Translations under genes and position numbers: made by a program
Part shown: piece after piece, positions 8,134 to 16,673 of the stretch
Numbering within the stretch: position 1 is the first letter of the stretch
Layout: each line of letters opens with the position of its first letter
Origin: Egicoccus sp. AB-alg6-2
Lineage (GTDB): Bacteria; Actinomycetota; Nitriliruptoria; Nitriliruptorales; Nitriliruptoraceae
Direction of reading: 5' to 3'
Length of the DNA stretch: 64,000 nt
Assembly (NCBI RefSeq): GCF_041821025.1
Contig: NZ_JBGUAY010000002.1
Coordinates: 248,001-312,000 of the forward strand
Notes under the pieces: generated by a model
The model's input: only the letters and a program-made list of their open reading frames with translations
Database searches by the model: none
What the model was told of the DNA's origin: nothing

Positions 8134-8826
8134 GTGAAGAGCCCGCGCGAAGTCCTGATCAACTTGGCTAACGAAGTGGATGCCGAGTTCGCGCGCCGAC
8201 GCTCTCAGGCGTTCGTGACCTGGTCCTGGGTCGAACATGCCGCCGCCAGAGTCTGGGCGTCGCCCGACTCTGAGCAGAGGCGTGAGGCGGTCGTCGGCCT
8301 CCTCTGCGCTGTCGGGAACTTCAAGCGACAGACACCGATCTCACTGGGCTCGCAGGCTCGCGAGGTGACTTCGCCGCAGCGGTCGACCTCGCTTGAGTTG
8401 CCGGGCATCCTGGAAACTCCCGTGATCGTCGATGAGCACCCCCAATCGGTACGAGTGCTCACCCGGGGCGACGGGATTGGTACGGCCACGGCGACAGCCG
8501 TTCTCTCCGCTCTGTTCCCCGAGAACCACGCCATCATGGATGTGCGGTCCGCCCCTGTAGCCGCTGCATGGGCACGCGCACTCGCCGTTGCGGCCCCGGG
8601 TCCGCATCACGATGACTCCAGACCGGCCGTGGTCTCCGACGACGACTACGCGGGCTGGTACCACGGCGTGGTCCACAGCCTGGCGCTCGAAGCTGTCGTG
8701 GGTGTTCGCGCCATCGAACGGGTCTGCTTCTTGGCTCGGGTGAACACCTCGGGATATGAGTCGTGGGACGATTTCGCAGATGCCTTGGTCACCAAGGGAC
8801 GAGACGGTTGGTCCCGCGGGCTCTGA
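8134..8826 (+). CDS. Hypothetical protein with helix-hairpin-helix-like motif
   Basis: A 230-residue protein; the GTG at 8134 is preceded by GAGGGAG. It is mostly helical. Residues about 133-165 read L-T-R-G-D-G-I-G-T-A-T-A-T-A-V-L, then F-P-E-N-H-A-I-M-D-x-R. This resembles the helix-hairpin-helix and following Pro/Asp loop of HhH-GPD DNA glycosylases, in which the Asp is catalytic. The N-terminal half (V-T-W-S-W-V-E) matches nothing known to me. A DNA-binding protein or degenerate glycosylase of the defence island is possible; the function is unassigned. A strong hairpin follows at 8920-8939. Confidence 0.45.
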   Translation: MKSPREVLINLANEVDAEFARRRSQAFVTWSWVEHAAARVWASPDSEQRREAVVGLLCAVGNFKRQTPISLGSQAREVTSPQRSTSLELPGILETPVIVDEHPQSVRVLTRGDGIGTATATAVLSALFPENHAIMDVRSAPVAAAWARALAVAAPGPHHDDSRPAVVSDDDYAGWYHGVVHSLALEAVVGVRAIERVCFLARVNTSGYESWDDFADALVTKGRDGWSRGL

Positions 8827-9198
8827 TCCCACGCGGAGCCGTGATGATGTGCGGCTCGTCGGAGCACCGCTGCCGCCCGTAGCGAACGGTGGTTTTGGCC
8901 CGAGATCTTGCATGCGGTCCTGCGGTCCCTGGACCGCAGTCACCCTTGGAGTCGCCGGTCGCTCGGACGGACGTGTTCGCCGGATGTTGCGGTCCCGGAT
9001 GCTTCCGCGTGACAGGGGTTCCGGTGACGCTGTTCGGTTGTCGTCCGGATTACACAGCCGGGCTTGCCGGATTACGGTCTCGCATATTGAGGTTGCGCCG
9101 TCCGACGCGAAGCATCCTCAAGGGGGCGGAATGAACAACCCTGGACCGTTGCCGTCGTAGCGTCCGAGTGGCGCACCAGACTGCCTCGAGGAGCCGTC
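8827..9198. other. Non-coding gap with perfect inverted repeat
   Basis: About 370 bp with no supported gene. It contains a strong hairpin (8920-8939) and the presumed promoter of the HEPN gene at 9199. Confidence 0.45.
8920..8939. terminator. Hairpin with 9-bp arms, possible terminator
   Basis: CTGCGGTCC / GGACCGCAG with two bases between them, about 94 nt after the stop of the HhH-like gene. It has no T-run. It is a candidate terminator or regulatory hairpin. Confidence 0.35.
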
Positions 9199-10005
9199 AT
9201 GCCACGCATCGCTCCCTACGACGTTGGCGTCATCGAGCGCATCGCTAAGGTGATCGGCGACACGGATCAAGGTCTCAAGGGCGGCCAGATCGGCGACTTG
9301 CTGGCCAGCCAGGGACTCGCCGACCCTGGCGAGATCACCAAGTGGCGCCGCATCCAACAGGCGCTGCTCGTCGAGCAGCAGCACACTCGTTCCGGGAACT
9401 GCGTACTCGCTCTCGTTCAGGCGGCGATGAGCCCTGTCCGCTGGGAGAGCCACTCACACTTCGAGCGACTGCGCGCCGACCTCAACAGCGTGCTGCTCTT
9501 CGTTGGTGTCGAACTGCGCGAGGACGGGAACCTCATCCATGTCTCCGCGGCCACCACCCACGATGAGGTTGCCTTGCGGACACGGCGCCTGCGCAAGGAA
9601 CTCGAGAGGCGCGGCTGCCACTCGGAGGTCTTTCAATACTGCACGCGGGAGCTGCTCGCCGAGGACTGCTTCACCGCCGTCTTCGAGGCGATCAAGGGGC
9701 TCGCCGAGCGAACACGGACTCTCGCCGGCGTCGACGAGGACGGCCACGCCCTGGTCGACGTTGCGCTGCTGGGCAGCTCACCGCGGATGGCGCTGAACAG
9801 CCTGAGGACCGAGACCGAGCGCAACGAGCAGCGCGGCCTGGCCAACATCATGAAGGGCGTCTTCAGCGCCTTCCGCAACCCGGCCGCTCACGAGACCCGG
9901 ATTGTCTGGAGCATCAGCGAAGCTGACGCCCTGGACCTGTTCGCCACCCTGTCGCTCGTGCACCGGCGGCTGGACACCGCCGTCCGTGTCCCCCAGGCAC
10001 CGTGA
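9199..10005 (+). CDS. TIGR02391-type (Ymh) protein with HEPN motif
   Basis: A 268-residue protein with ATG at 9199. The N-terminal region (about 1-75) is a helical module. The middle (about 95-150) contains a beta/alpha section, and the C-terminal region (about 150-255) has the signature of the TIGR02391/Ymh family: E-A-x-K-G-L (about 163-168), a G-x-x-x-A-L-x-x-L/V segment, Q-R-G-L-A-N-I-M-K-G and F225-R226-N227-P-A-A-H231-E. R-N-x3-H is the HEPN catalytic motif and P-A-A-H is typical of this family. Such proteins occur in prophages and defence islands and are presumed RNases. It is convergent with the CBASS operon, ending 66 bp from the JAB gene stop. Family call good, function inferred. 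Confidence 0.7.
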   Translation: MPRIAPYDVGVIERIAKVIGDTDQGLKGGQIGDLLASQGLADPGEITKWRRIQQALLVEQQHTRSGNCVLALVQAAMSPVRWESHSHFERLRADLNSVLLFVGVELREDGNLIHVSAATTHDEVALRTRRLRKELERRGCHSEVFQYCTRELLAEDCFTAVFEAIKGLAERTRTLAGVDEDGHALVDVALLGSSPRMALNSLRTETERNEQRGLANIMKGVFSAFRNPAAHETRIVWSISEADALDLFATLSLVHRRLDTAVRVPQAP

Positions 10006-10071
10006 GTGGCAGTCCGCGGGCGGCGCTCGATGCGGAGACCCTATGTCTCCGATTCTGATCTGACTTGAGCA

Positions 10072-10572
10072 TCACCCGGTTTCGCGCAAGTCGGTCCGCG
10101 TCCACTTGATGGGACGGCTGACGAGTGTGTGTCGCCGAGGGTCCCACTGCCAGCATCCGAGGTCTCGCCTCTGCGCCGTCCACGGCAGGACCGAAGTGGC
10201 GACGATCACCTGCAACGGGGACGGCAGCCCGACGTCGGGCTCGCCCGCGATGCCCTGTGCCGTCCTGACGTCCCGCGAGCTCGGGATCGCACTCCCCGCC
10301 GGGTGCGAGTGCCAAGAGCCGACGTAGCGCAACCGCCCGCCCGAACGGCGGTACTCGTCCACAAGGATGCGGTCGACGGCGGCGCTGTCCGGCTGGAAGG
10401 ACCCGCGGCGCCGCGTGGCATTTTCGACCCCGGCAGCCCGGACGACGACGAAGTCGCGGTCGACGATGTAGCCGACGAGTGGGCCGCCGGTCTCCAACCA
10501 TCGCCGGTGTCGTCGCAGCTCGTCGCGGATGTCGTCGCGGATGCGATGGTCGACCCAGATGCGTTCAGCCAT
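10072..10572 (-). CDS. cap3: CBASS JAB/Mov34 isopeptidase (Cap3)
   Basis: The ATG at 10572 gives 166 residues and overlaps the end of the Cap2 gene by 8 bp. It has a complete JAMM zinc-protease signature: E27 in WLETGG, then H88-S-H90-P-x6-S98-x2-D101 (SWHSHP...PSSRD). In type II CBASS, Cap3 removes target proteins from the C-terminus of the CD-NTase, opposing Cap2. It is the last gene of the leftward operon. All catalytic positions are present and length is typical for a single JAB domain, so activity is expected. Confidence 0.85.
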   Translation of the reverse strand: MAERIWVDHRIRDDIRDELRRHRRWLETGGPLVGYIVDRDFVVVRAAGVENATRRRGSFQPDSAAVDRILVDEYRRSGGRLRYVGSWHSHPAGSAIPSSRDVRTAQGIAGEPDVGLPSPLQVIVATSVLPWTAQRRDLGCWQWDPRRHTLVSRPIKWTRTDLRETG

Positions 10573-12202
10573 GGCGGTGGCAGGCTTCGTGGACCTCGGC
10601 CTTTCCAGTGTGCTTCTTGTCGGTGTGAAGGTCATACACCGACCAGTTTTCCTCCAGCTGTTCCGGCTCTCCTCCACTGAGTTCCTGGATCGCCGTCCTT
10701 GTCACCAGCGCTGCGAGGTGCGTCGCGGAGAACCCAGGCCCAGGGAAAGCGGGCATCCTGCATGCCACTGGCGTGAGCGGGGTGGCAGGTGCTGCCGCCG
10801 GCGGTCGGGGAATCGCCCCGTCCTCCTGGTGCAGCTTAAAGCAGTCGAAGCACGGTCCCTCGCGGCGCTGCAGCAGCAGCTCGCCGCCGTGCACGCCGTA
10901 GGACAGCCCGGCGATCAGCAGGCCGCCGACGCTGCGGCGCAGGGCTGCGGCCGTGCGTGCCACGTCCGTGGAACCGGTGGTGTCAATCAAGAGGTCCGCT
11001 TCTCCCACTGCGGCGACGACGTCATCGGCGTCCCGGCAGGACGCTCCGAGCCGTGAGGTGATGCCTTTTGCTCGCACGTACGGGTTGTACTCGCGTGCGG
11101 CCGCGGCGACGCCGTCGGCCTTCAGGACGCCTGCGGCAGTGACCGGCAGGACGTGACGGACGGCGTTGCCGACGTCGTAATGGTCGTCGTCGATGATGGT
11201 CAGCAGGCCGATTCCGGCCTTGGCCAGTTCGATCGCGACGGGTGACCCGAGCGATCCTGCCCCGATGATGGCCACGTGCTTATGCGCCAGACTCTCGAGG
11301 CCGGGCAGACGGATCTGACGTGACGCGCGGCTGAGCTCCTGGCCTTGGCTCAGCGTGACAACCCGGTAGGTGCTGCTGGCCTCGCTGTGGATCTGGGTCA
11401 GCACCCAGGCGCGACGTTGTTGACCGCGGGCAGGTCCCTCCTCGAGGAAGGTGAAGAAGGCCGCCCGGGGGTTGCTCTTCACACGCCGAAACAGTGCCCG
11501 AAGACGTTGAAGCGGAACCACGTCCGCGAGGTTTGTGGCGAGCCCAGGCGGCGGGAGCGGATCGTCGATGGCGTACCACGGAAGACAGATGAGGTCGTCC
11601 GGTTCGGCGCCTCCAGCCAGACTCGCCAGTGCAGGATGGTCTTCCGGGACGAGCGGCCGGCCTGAGGCGGTGGTGGCCTTCCGGCTGATCCAGGCTCCGG
11701 AGCTGAGTGGCTGCATCCAGATGTTGCCGCGCTTGGTCGGCAGCGTCTCTTCCCACAGCGGGTCGGTAAGGATGAACGCCGGAGCGTTGTAGTAGTAGAA
11801 CGCCGTGACAGGTTCGGCCCAGGGGACCTCTGAGTCGGCCACGGCCTCGCCCCCGTCCTGCAGGTCGCTGAGGAGCTTCCGCAGGCGAGGGATGAGGGTG
11901 TCGGCTGCGCTCCAGGCAGGTGACCAGTCCCCTCCTTCCGGATCAGGGAAGAGGCACAGGTTGCCGCCGGGCTCGTGATGACGTGGGAGGAGGCGGTCCC
12001 TCAGGTACGCCCGAGGCATCGCGTCCGGGTAGAACGCGGGGAAGATGATCTGGATGTCTTCCCAGCGGCCCGCTGCTCGGACACGCACCTTGACGACCAT
12101 GGCATCGCCGTCGGGCTCGTGCTGCGGCTTCAAGCCGACCTGTCGGAACCGCTCCAGCTCCCACTGCAGGCGATCCGGGTCGCGTTCCCACCAGCGCTGC
12201 AT
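10565..12202 (-). CDS. cap2: CBASS E2-E1 ubiquitin-transfer fusion (Cap2)
   Basis: A 545-residue protein starting at ATG 12202, four bases after the CD-NTase stop; an alternative GTG at 12226 would overlap that gene. Residues 1-110 are an E2-like domain with the conjugating Cys C83 in GNLCLFPDPEGGDWSP. Residues about 300-530 are an E1/ThiF adenylation domain with GAGSLG (314-319), the acidic DDDHYD turn, the NAVRH segment near 346-350 and cysteines C451/C454 in GPCFDC, candidates for the thioester Cys. A linker of about 190 residues joins them. Cap2 conjugates the CD-NTase C-terminus to cellular targets and primes its cyclase activity. Order and composition are those of type II CBASS. Confidence 0.85.
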   Translation of the reverse strand: MQRWWERDPDRLQWELERFRQVGLKPQHEPDGDAMVVKVRVRAAGRWEDIQIIFPAFYPDAMPRAYLRDRLLPRHHEPGGNLCLFPDPEGGDWSPAWSAADTLIPRLRKLLSDLQDGGEAVADSEVPWAEPVTAFYYYNAPAFILTDPLWEETLPTKRGNIWMQPLSSGAWISRKATTASGRPLVPEDHPALASLAGGAEPDDLICLPWYAIDDPLPPPGLATNLADVVPLQRLRALFRRVKSNPRAAFFTFLEEGPARGQQRRAWVLTQIHSEASSTYRVVTLSQGQELSRASRQIRLPGLESLAHKHVAIIGAGSLGSPVAIELAKAGIGLLTIIDDDHYDVGNAVRHVLPVTAAGVLKADGVAAAAREYNPYVRAKGITSRLGASCRDADDVVAAVGEADLLIDTTGSTDVARTAAALRRSVGGLLIAGLSYGVHGGELLLQRREGPCFDCFKLHQEDGAIPRPPAAAPATPLTPVACRMPAFPGPGFSATHLAALVTRTAIQELSGGEPEQLEENWSVYDLHTDKKHTGKAEVHEACHRHG

Positions 12203-12206
12203 GCCG

Positions 12207-13178
12207 TCAGCCGTAGCGTTCGTCACGTGGGGCACGCGGGCGCGAAGCGACGTGTCCGGGAGCGGGAGGGCTCGGCGGTGCGGCTGAGTTGCCTCCGTCG
12301 GGGAACGGAGGAAAGGCGTCCCCGAGCAGGTCGCGCCAGAGGTCGTGCGCGTCCTTGGAGGTGCCTGCTGCCAGAGCCTGCTCGGCGATCTCCGCGGCAT
12401 CGGACAGGTGGTTCTTGAACAGCTCGAAGTCGTCGTCGGACCAGGTCTGGGTTAGGTCCTCGTCGGGCAGTGATGGGTTGCACAGCTCCGGAGGTGTGTC
12501 GTGCGGCGCGAGGCGCTCGTGCATGTTGGCCAGCGTGGTGGCGAGGGCTGTGGCATCGTCTGTCTCTCCGGCGGGCAGGGCCTCGGCGACTAGGACCTGA
12601 AGAACGATGGACTTGATGCCGCGCCGGTCGTCGTCCTCTGTCTCGTCGCGCCAGCGCTTGAGCATGCGGACGGTGCGGGCGAACTGCTCCGGCTGCTGCA
12701 GGCACCAGTCCTGGAACCCCTGCGGGTTGGTCTCCCGCCATCCCGTGTTCCGGATCGGGATCTCGAGATGGCCATCGGCGCATGGTCGGGCCGCGACGAC
12801 GTCGACGTGGAACGATCCGTATTCGTCATCCTCATAGTTCAGTCGGACGCAGCGCGGCTTGCTGGTGTCCAGACGCTTGGCGTAGTCGTCGCTCTCGGAG
12901 AGGATCTCCTCGAGCCTGGTGAAGGCGGCGTCGGGGTCGTCGATGTCCGCTGCGATGATGGCGCAGGAGTCGACGTCGTAGCCGCCGCTGCTGTCGGCGG
13001 GACGCACAGCCGTGCCGTTCGGGTACGACCCCTGGAGGAACACGTCGTCGGGCGAGATTTCGGCGTGGCGGACGATGTGGTCCTTCAGCCGGTCCCAGGC
13101 GCTCTTGATGCGGTCCTCTGGCTGGGTCGGCAGGGCGATCTTGTCGAAGAACTCGTCGAAGGCGTCACTCGGCGGCAT
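12207..13178 (-). CDS. CBASS CD-NTase (cGAS/DncV-like nucleotidyltransferase)
   Basis: A 323-residue protein. The ATG at 13178 is chosen because GGAAGG lies upstream and the conserved region begins at once; longer frames give low-complexity N-termini. Nucleotidyltransferase motifs are G50-S51-Y-P-N-G-T, Y-D68-V-D70-S and the third metal ligand D126 in FHVDVV. It makes a cyclic oligonucleotide on phage infection that switches on the effector. The C-terminus ends in a flexible Pro/Ala-rich tail and Gly, as expected for a CD-NTase conjugated by Cap2. The gene overlaps the upstream membrane-protein gene by 14 bp and is followed at 4 bp by cap2. The cyclic product cannot be told from the sequence. 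Confidence 0.85.
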   Translation of the reverse strand: MPPSDAFDEFFDKIALPTQPEDRIKSAWDRLKDHIVRHAEISPDDVFLQGSYPNGTAVRPADSSGGYDVDSCAIIAADIDDPDAAFTRLEEILSESDDYAKRLDTSKPRCVRLNYEDDEYGSFHVDVVAARPCADGHLEIPIRNTGWRETNPQGFQDWCLQQPEQFARTVRMLKRWRDETEDDDRRGIKSIVLQVLVAEALPAGETDDATALATTLANMHERLAPHDTPPELCNPSLPDEDLTQTWSDDDFELFKNHLSDAAEIAEQALAAGTSKDAHDLWRDLLGDAFPPFPDGGNSAAPPSPPAPGHVASRPRAPRDERYG

Positions 13179-13953
13179 GGGTGGAACCTTCCGGTCGGTG
13201 TGGCGGTGTGGGCTGGCGGAGTCGGCGGTAGTGCCACCAGGGCCACAGGCGTGGCAGTAGCCACGGTGAGAGGTGTCGGCGGACGGCGGTTCGGAAGTCG
13301 GAGTCAGCGGTCTGCAGGTTGGGGTCGTTGGCGGGGTGAGTATCCTCCGGCCGGGTCCAGCCGCGGACCTCGCGGCGGGGCTGCTCCCATGCCACCTGGA
13401 GCGGCTCCTTGCAGGCAGCCTTGATGCACTCGATGAGCTCGTCGTAGGCCAGGGCCATCGTGGGGGATTCCGCTGCGATCCAGCCCCGGTAGTAGTCGAC
13501 TTGTTCTTGTAGGTCGTGCAGGTGGTTGACGATCTGTCGCTGCGCTTCGGGACTGTCGTCACGACGACGTACGCGGTAGACGGCTTCGATCCAGCCGCGC
13601 GCGGCTTGATAGGCGGAACCGAATGTGTCGCGGCGGCGGTCGCGGACCTCCGCCAGGCGACCAGCGAGGTAGGTCAAGAACGTTGCGGTAGCGGCAACGA
13701 GAGCAGCCCACGGGATGATGTCCCACAGCGTGGCTGCGCTGTTGGTGGCGGCGTCGGTTGCGATCGTCAGGTCTAAGGCCTTTGCGGTGGTCAGTCCACT
13801 CTGCCAGTCGGGTGGGACAGCAAGCCGGAGATCGCACAGATGATGAACGGGCCGCTCGGGCACGTCGAGCGTCCACCGATTCGCCCGCCGGAAGTCCCAG
13901 GGCAACCGTGAGGGCTTAGTCCCGACCGAACCCGCGGGTGAACCCGTCGACAT
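13165..13953 (-). CDS. Single-TM protein, candidate CBASS effector
   Basis: First gene of the leftward CBASS operon, 262 residues from the start at 13953; the first 50 residues are weakly protein-like, so the true start may be internal (for example the GTG near codon 31). One strong TM helix spans about residues 77-98 and is followed by a basic stretch (R-D-R-R-R-D) and a long helical cytoplasmic domain (about 105-205) with conserved-looking S-P-E-A-Q-R and Y-Y-R-G-W-I-A-A-E-S elements. The tail is Trp/Pro-rich. CBASS effectors are often membrane proteins that disrupt the envelope when bound by cyclic nucleotides; position and 14-bp overlap with the CD-NTase fit that. It does not match the 2TM-SAVED, Cap15 or 4TM types I know. 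Confidence 0.55.
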   Translation of the reverse strand: MSTGSPAGSVGTKPSRLPWDFRRANRWTLDVPERPVHHLCDLRLAVPPDWQSGLTTAKALDLTIATDAATNSAATLWDIIPWAALVAATATFLTYLAGRLAEVRDRRRDTFGSAYQAARGWIEAVYRVRRRDDSPEAQRQIVNHLHDLQEQVDYYRGWIAAESPTMALAYDELIECIKAACKEPLQVAWEQPRREVRGWTRPEDTHPANDPNLQTADSDFRTAVRRHLSPWLLPRLWPWWHYRRLRQPTPPHRPEGSTHAAE

Positions 13954-14366
13954 CGTTTCCTACGGCCGCCGAGCGCCAGACTAGGGGATGATTTCCCCGT
14001 TTCAGAGCAATTGTGGGAGTTCGGGACCACTTGATGGATCGGGTGGAATGGCGTGTTGCTGGGCGTGATCGTCCGATGGTCAGGACTGCCGACGGGGTGT
14101 TGGTGCAAGTGCCTCGCGCAGTCGGAGCGTCGCCGGCATCTGACTGCGAACTCGTTGCACTTTGGTGTGGCGACTAGTTCGGTGCGAATGCCCACTCAGA
14201 ACCCTCTGTGTCAACGACTGGTCCTGTGGTCGAGCTCGCGAGGGCGTGGTGGGAGGACCCGGCGACATGTGTCGCGGGTGGGTGTAGCGTCGGTTGTGGG
14301 TCCGGGAGTGACTCGCCGCATCGACGGCCGTTCAGCTGGAATTGCTGACTGTCCTCCCGGGCCTGC
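13954..14366. other. Gap between CBASS operon and IS110 transposase
   Basis: About 410 bp with no supported gene. It should include the CBASS promoter (minus strand) and the end of the insertion sequence beyond the transposase stop. The exact element end cannot be placed because IS110 elements lack terminal inverted repeats. Confidence 0.4.
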
Positions 14367-15407
14367 TCATGCGGCGGCGTCCAGGGAGTACCGGCGGGCG
14401 TCGTTGAGCAGGTGCTGGTAGATCACGTTGGAGAGCTGCCGTTTGAGGGCACGCATCGCCTCGCGGCGGGTCTTGCCTTCGGCCATGCGGCGCTGCAGAT
14501 AGGCCCGGCCGGCACTGTCGTGTGAGAGCTGGCTGAGTGCGACGAGGTGGATGGCGGCATTGAGCCGCCGATTGCCACGACGGGATAGCCGATGCACGGA
14601 CCGGTCCGCAGACGAAGCTTCGATCGGGGCCGTGCCGGCGTAGCTGGCGAAGTGTCCTCGGGTCGGAAACCGGGTCATGTCGCCGGCGTGTCCGATGATC
14701 ACCGCGGCCAGCACGGGCCCGACGCCGACGATGTCGGTCAGGGTCGTGTCCGACGCGGTGACGGCCTGGCGGATGCGGCCATCGATGTCGGCCAGCTGCC
14801 GATCGACACGGCGCAGGTCGGCGAGTAGCTCGCGAAGCAGGCCACGGCGATGCTGATCGACCACGCCATCGACGCGCAAGCCCTTGAGTAACCGTGCGAC
14901 CTGATCTGCGGTCAGGTTGGTCTTGGCACCGCCAGCACGAAGGTGACGGAACTGGTTGTGGATCCGGCAGATGATCCGGTTGCGCTCGTGGGCGATGTGG
15001 TCACGGCGGTCTGCGAGCATGCGCAAGATCACCGTGGTGTCCTCGAGCGTCACCGGCCGCAGCCGTTTGCCGTGCAGCGCCGCGATTGCGGTCGAGCGGG
15101 CGTCGTGGCTGTCGGACTTGCGGGCCGATCCGCCCGAGAGCAGCCGCACCCGGGCCGACAGGGTTGCGGGCACGTCGATGACCGGCTCACCCGCGCGAAC
15201 CAACTGTTGGGCCAGCAGCCGTCCGAGACCTGCGGCGCTCTCGACCGCCCAGCGGCGGTCGGGCCAGCGTTCGGCGAATGCCAGCAGCTGGTCGAGTTGG
15301 CGGCGGCCGGCGACGAGTCGGAGCTGGTCGAGGACCTGTTCGGTGGTGTCAATGGCCACCGCGGTGTGTGAGCTCTTGTGGGGATCGATGCCAATGATGA
15401 CGTCCAT
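14367..15407 (-). mobile_element. IS110-family transposase gene
   Basis: The ATG at 15407, with GAGGAG 6 nt upstream, gives 346 residues. The N-terminal DEDD (RuvC-like) domain begins VIIGIDPHKSSH and continues with AVESAAGLG and the K-S-D-x-x-D-A-R motif near residues 95-102. The C-terminal transposase_20 domain shows D-I-V-G-V-G-P-V-L-A and SYAGTAPIEASSADR with the Ser-rich site typical of IS110 recombinases, ending in A-L-K-R-Q-L-x-N-V-I-Y. The reading frame is intact and of full length, so the element may be active. Related elements use a structured non-coding RNA from the element end to choose target and donor sequences. Confidence 0.9.
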
Positions 15408-16171
15408 GCCGTTCTCCTCATGTTGGTGAAGGAGCCACGGCGGACAGTCCTGATGCGAGTCGCCAGTCCTCTGTCGAGTCACGCCGAGGCCAGGCTCCGG
15501 CAGGCGCACCTCGTTTTCAAGTCAACCCATTGATGAGGGCGACAGGGGATTTCCGAGCGTTCTGCCGGAGCCCTACGACGCTGACACCAGCGCCAGCCTC
15601 GCGCCAGCAGCATCCCCATCAGAGGATTTCCGAGCGGCTTCCAGTTCATGGCCGGACGAGCGAGGCGCCTGCAGCGAGCCCCCTCGTCAGGGGATGCCGG
15701 CGACGCGGCACCGAGGGGGTCCGCCCTGGACGTGACAGCGCGGCAATCAGAGGGTTCCCATCCGGATCACCGCGCGTAGGGGCGTCTGTCACCTCCCCAC
15801 CGAAGAACCCGCCTGGCCCACACGAGTGTCAAGGTACTCGTCCGGAGCTCAAGCTCACGGCGGACCTCGCTGGTTGGCTTGTGCCGAAACCCGCACGGGT
15901 TGGTGCCGACGACTTCCAGACCGGAACCTGCGTTCTGAGAACCGTCGATTCGCGGCGCTCAGGACGATAGGCACCCGCCCGCTTCCAAGCGGCTGAGGGC
16001 GACCCGCTCGACAATCCCCGCTTCGAGCGCTTCCGCGGAAGCGCCGAGGTCGTAGAGCCACACAAAGTTGGCGGTCACGACCCTGGCCTCGATCGAGGGG
16101 TCGCACCGCCAGCAGTCCCCGGGGCCGCGATCGCAGAGACTAGCGCCTATTCGCGAAGGGTGACCTCCACC
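15408..16171. other. Non-coding stretch upstream of IS110, possible bridge-RNA end
   Basis: About 760 bp without a supported gene. In many IS110-group elements the end upstream of the transposase carries the bridge RNA; the part next to the gene (about 15408-15640) is the place to expect it here. It contains two copies of a near-identical motif (15543 and 15619) and weaker relatives near 15687 and 15747. No boundary can be drawn. Confidence 0.3.
15543..15636 (+). repeat. Two near-identical motifs upstream of IS110 tnp
   Basis: CAGGGGATTTCCGAGCG at 15543-15559 and CAGAGGATTTCCGAGCG at 15620-15636 differ at one base and lie 77 bp apart. Weaker relatives (TCAGGGGATGCCG near 15687, TCAGAGGGTTCCC near 15748) continue the spacing of roughly 65-75 bp. 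Confidence 0.5.
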
Positions 16172-16672
16172 ATGAGCGAGTCTCCCCAATGTCTTGTTCG
16201 AGCCACGCCCGAGGGCTCGAGCGCTAGAGTTGCCAGCCCATCGAGAGCAGGCTTGGGTGACGCAGTGAAGTGGCGACCCGGCAGGCGCCGTCATCCAGAA
16301 GTCCCAATCCCGTCACCTCCTGACGGCCTTAACGAAGCGGCCAGGAAGGTGTTCGAGGAGCGCGTTCGCAAGTTCGCGGGCGACCTCTACGACGAGGCGG
16401 GGCGCCTTGAAGCGGCCCAGAACCCCGCCTCCGAGACGTTGGAGATCACAAGCACGATGATCACCGACGCTGATGTCCAAATTCGGCGCGCTTACAGACG
16501 GCAGCGAGTAGACACTATCGCACTACTAGCCGCAGTCGGTGCCAATACATTTGCGCTGCTTGTTGGCGTCGCACTAACCGCCATGGACAAGGGCTGGGGG
16601 CAGATACTCTTTGTGGTTGGTGTATCTGGAGCATTGATTCTCAATGCCGCTGCGGTGATTAGGGATCGTTGA
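16172..16672 (+). CDS. Two-TM hypothetical protein, partner of HEPN protein
   Basis: A 166-residue protein from ATG 16172; a GTG at 16265 would remove a Ser/Arg-rich leader and is also possible. After a Pro-rich start comes a charged helical region (about 52-110: E-A-A-R-K-V-F-E-E-R-V-R-K-F), then two TM helices at about 113-136 and 143-161 and a very short basic tail. No family is recognised. It ends one base before the next gene, so the pair is almost certainly one unit. Codon use is less GC-rich than in the chromosomal genes downstream, which agrees with acquisition by transfer. Confidence 0.55.
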   Translation: MSESPQCLVRATPEGSSARVASPSRAGLGDAVKWRPGRRRHPEVPIPSPPDGLNEAARKVFEERVRKFAGDLYDEAGRLEAAQNPASETLEITSTMITDADVQIRRAYRRQRVDTIALLAAVGANTFALLVGVALTAMDKGWGQILFVVGVSGALILNAAAVIRDR

Positions 16673-16673
16673 T

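Noticed and set aside
14000-15650. Exact ends of the IS110 element
   Set aside because: This group lacks terminal inverted repeats and no second copy is in the window, so boundaries would be guesses.
15543-15760. Spaced GGATTTCCGAGCG-type motifs as a CRISPR array
   Set aside because: Only two copies are close to identical, the others are weak, spacing is irregular and no cas genes occur in the window.
15959-16294. Leftward frame of 111 codons upstream of the membrane/HEPN pair
   Set aside because: Only its last third looks mildly protein-like, with no ribosome binding site and no family; insufficient support.
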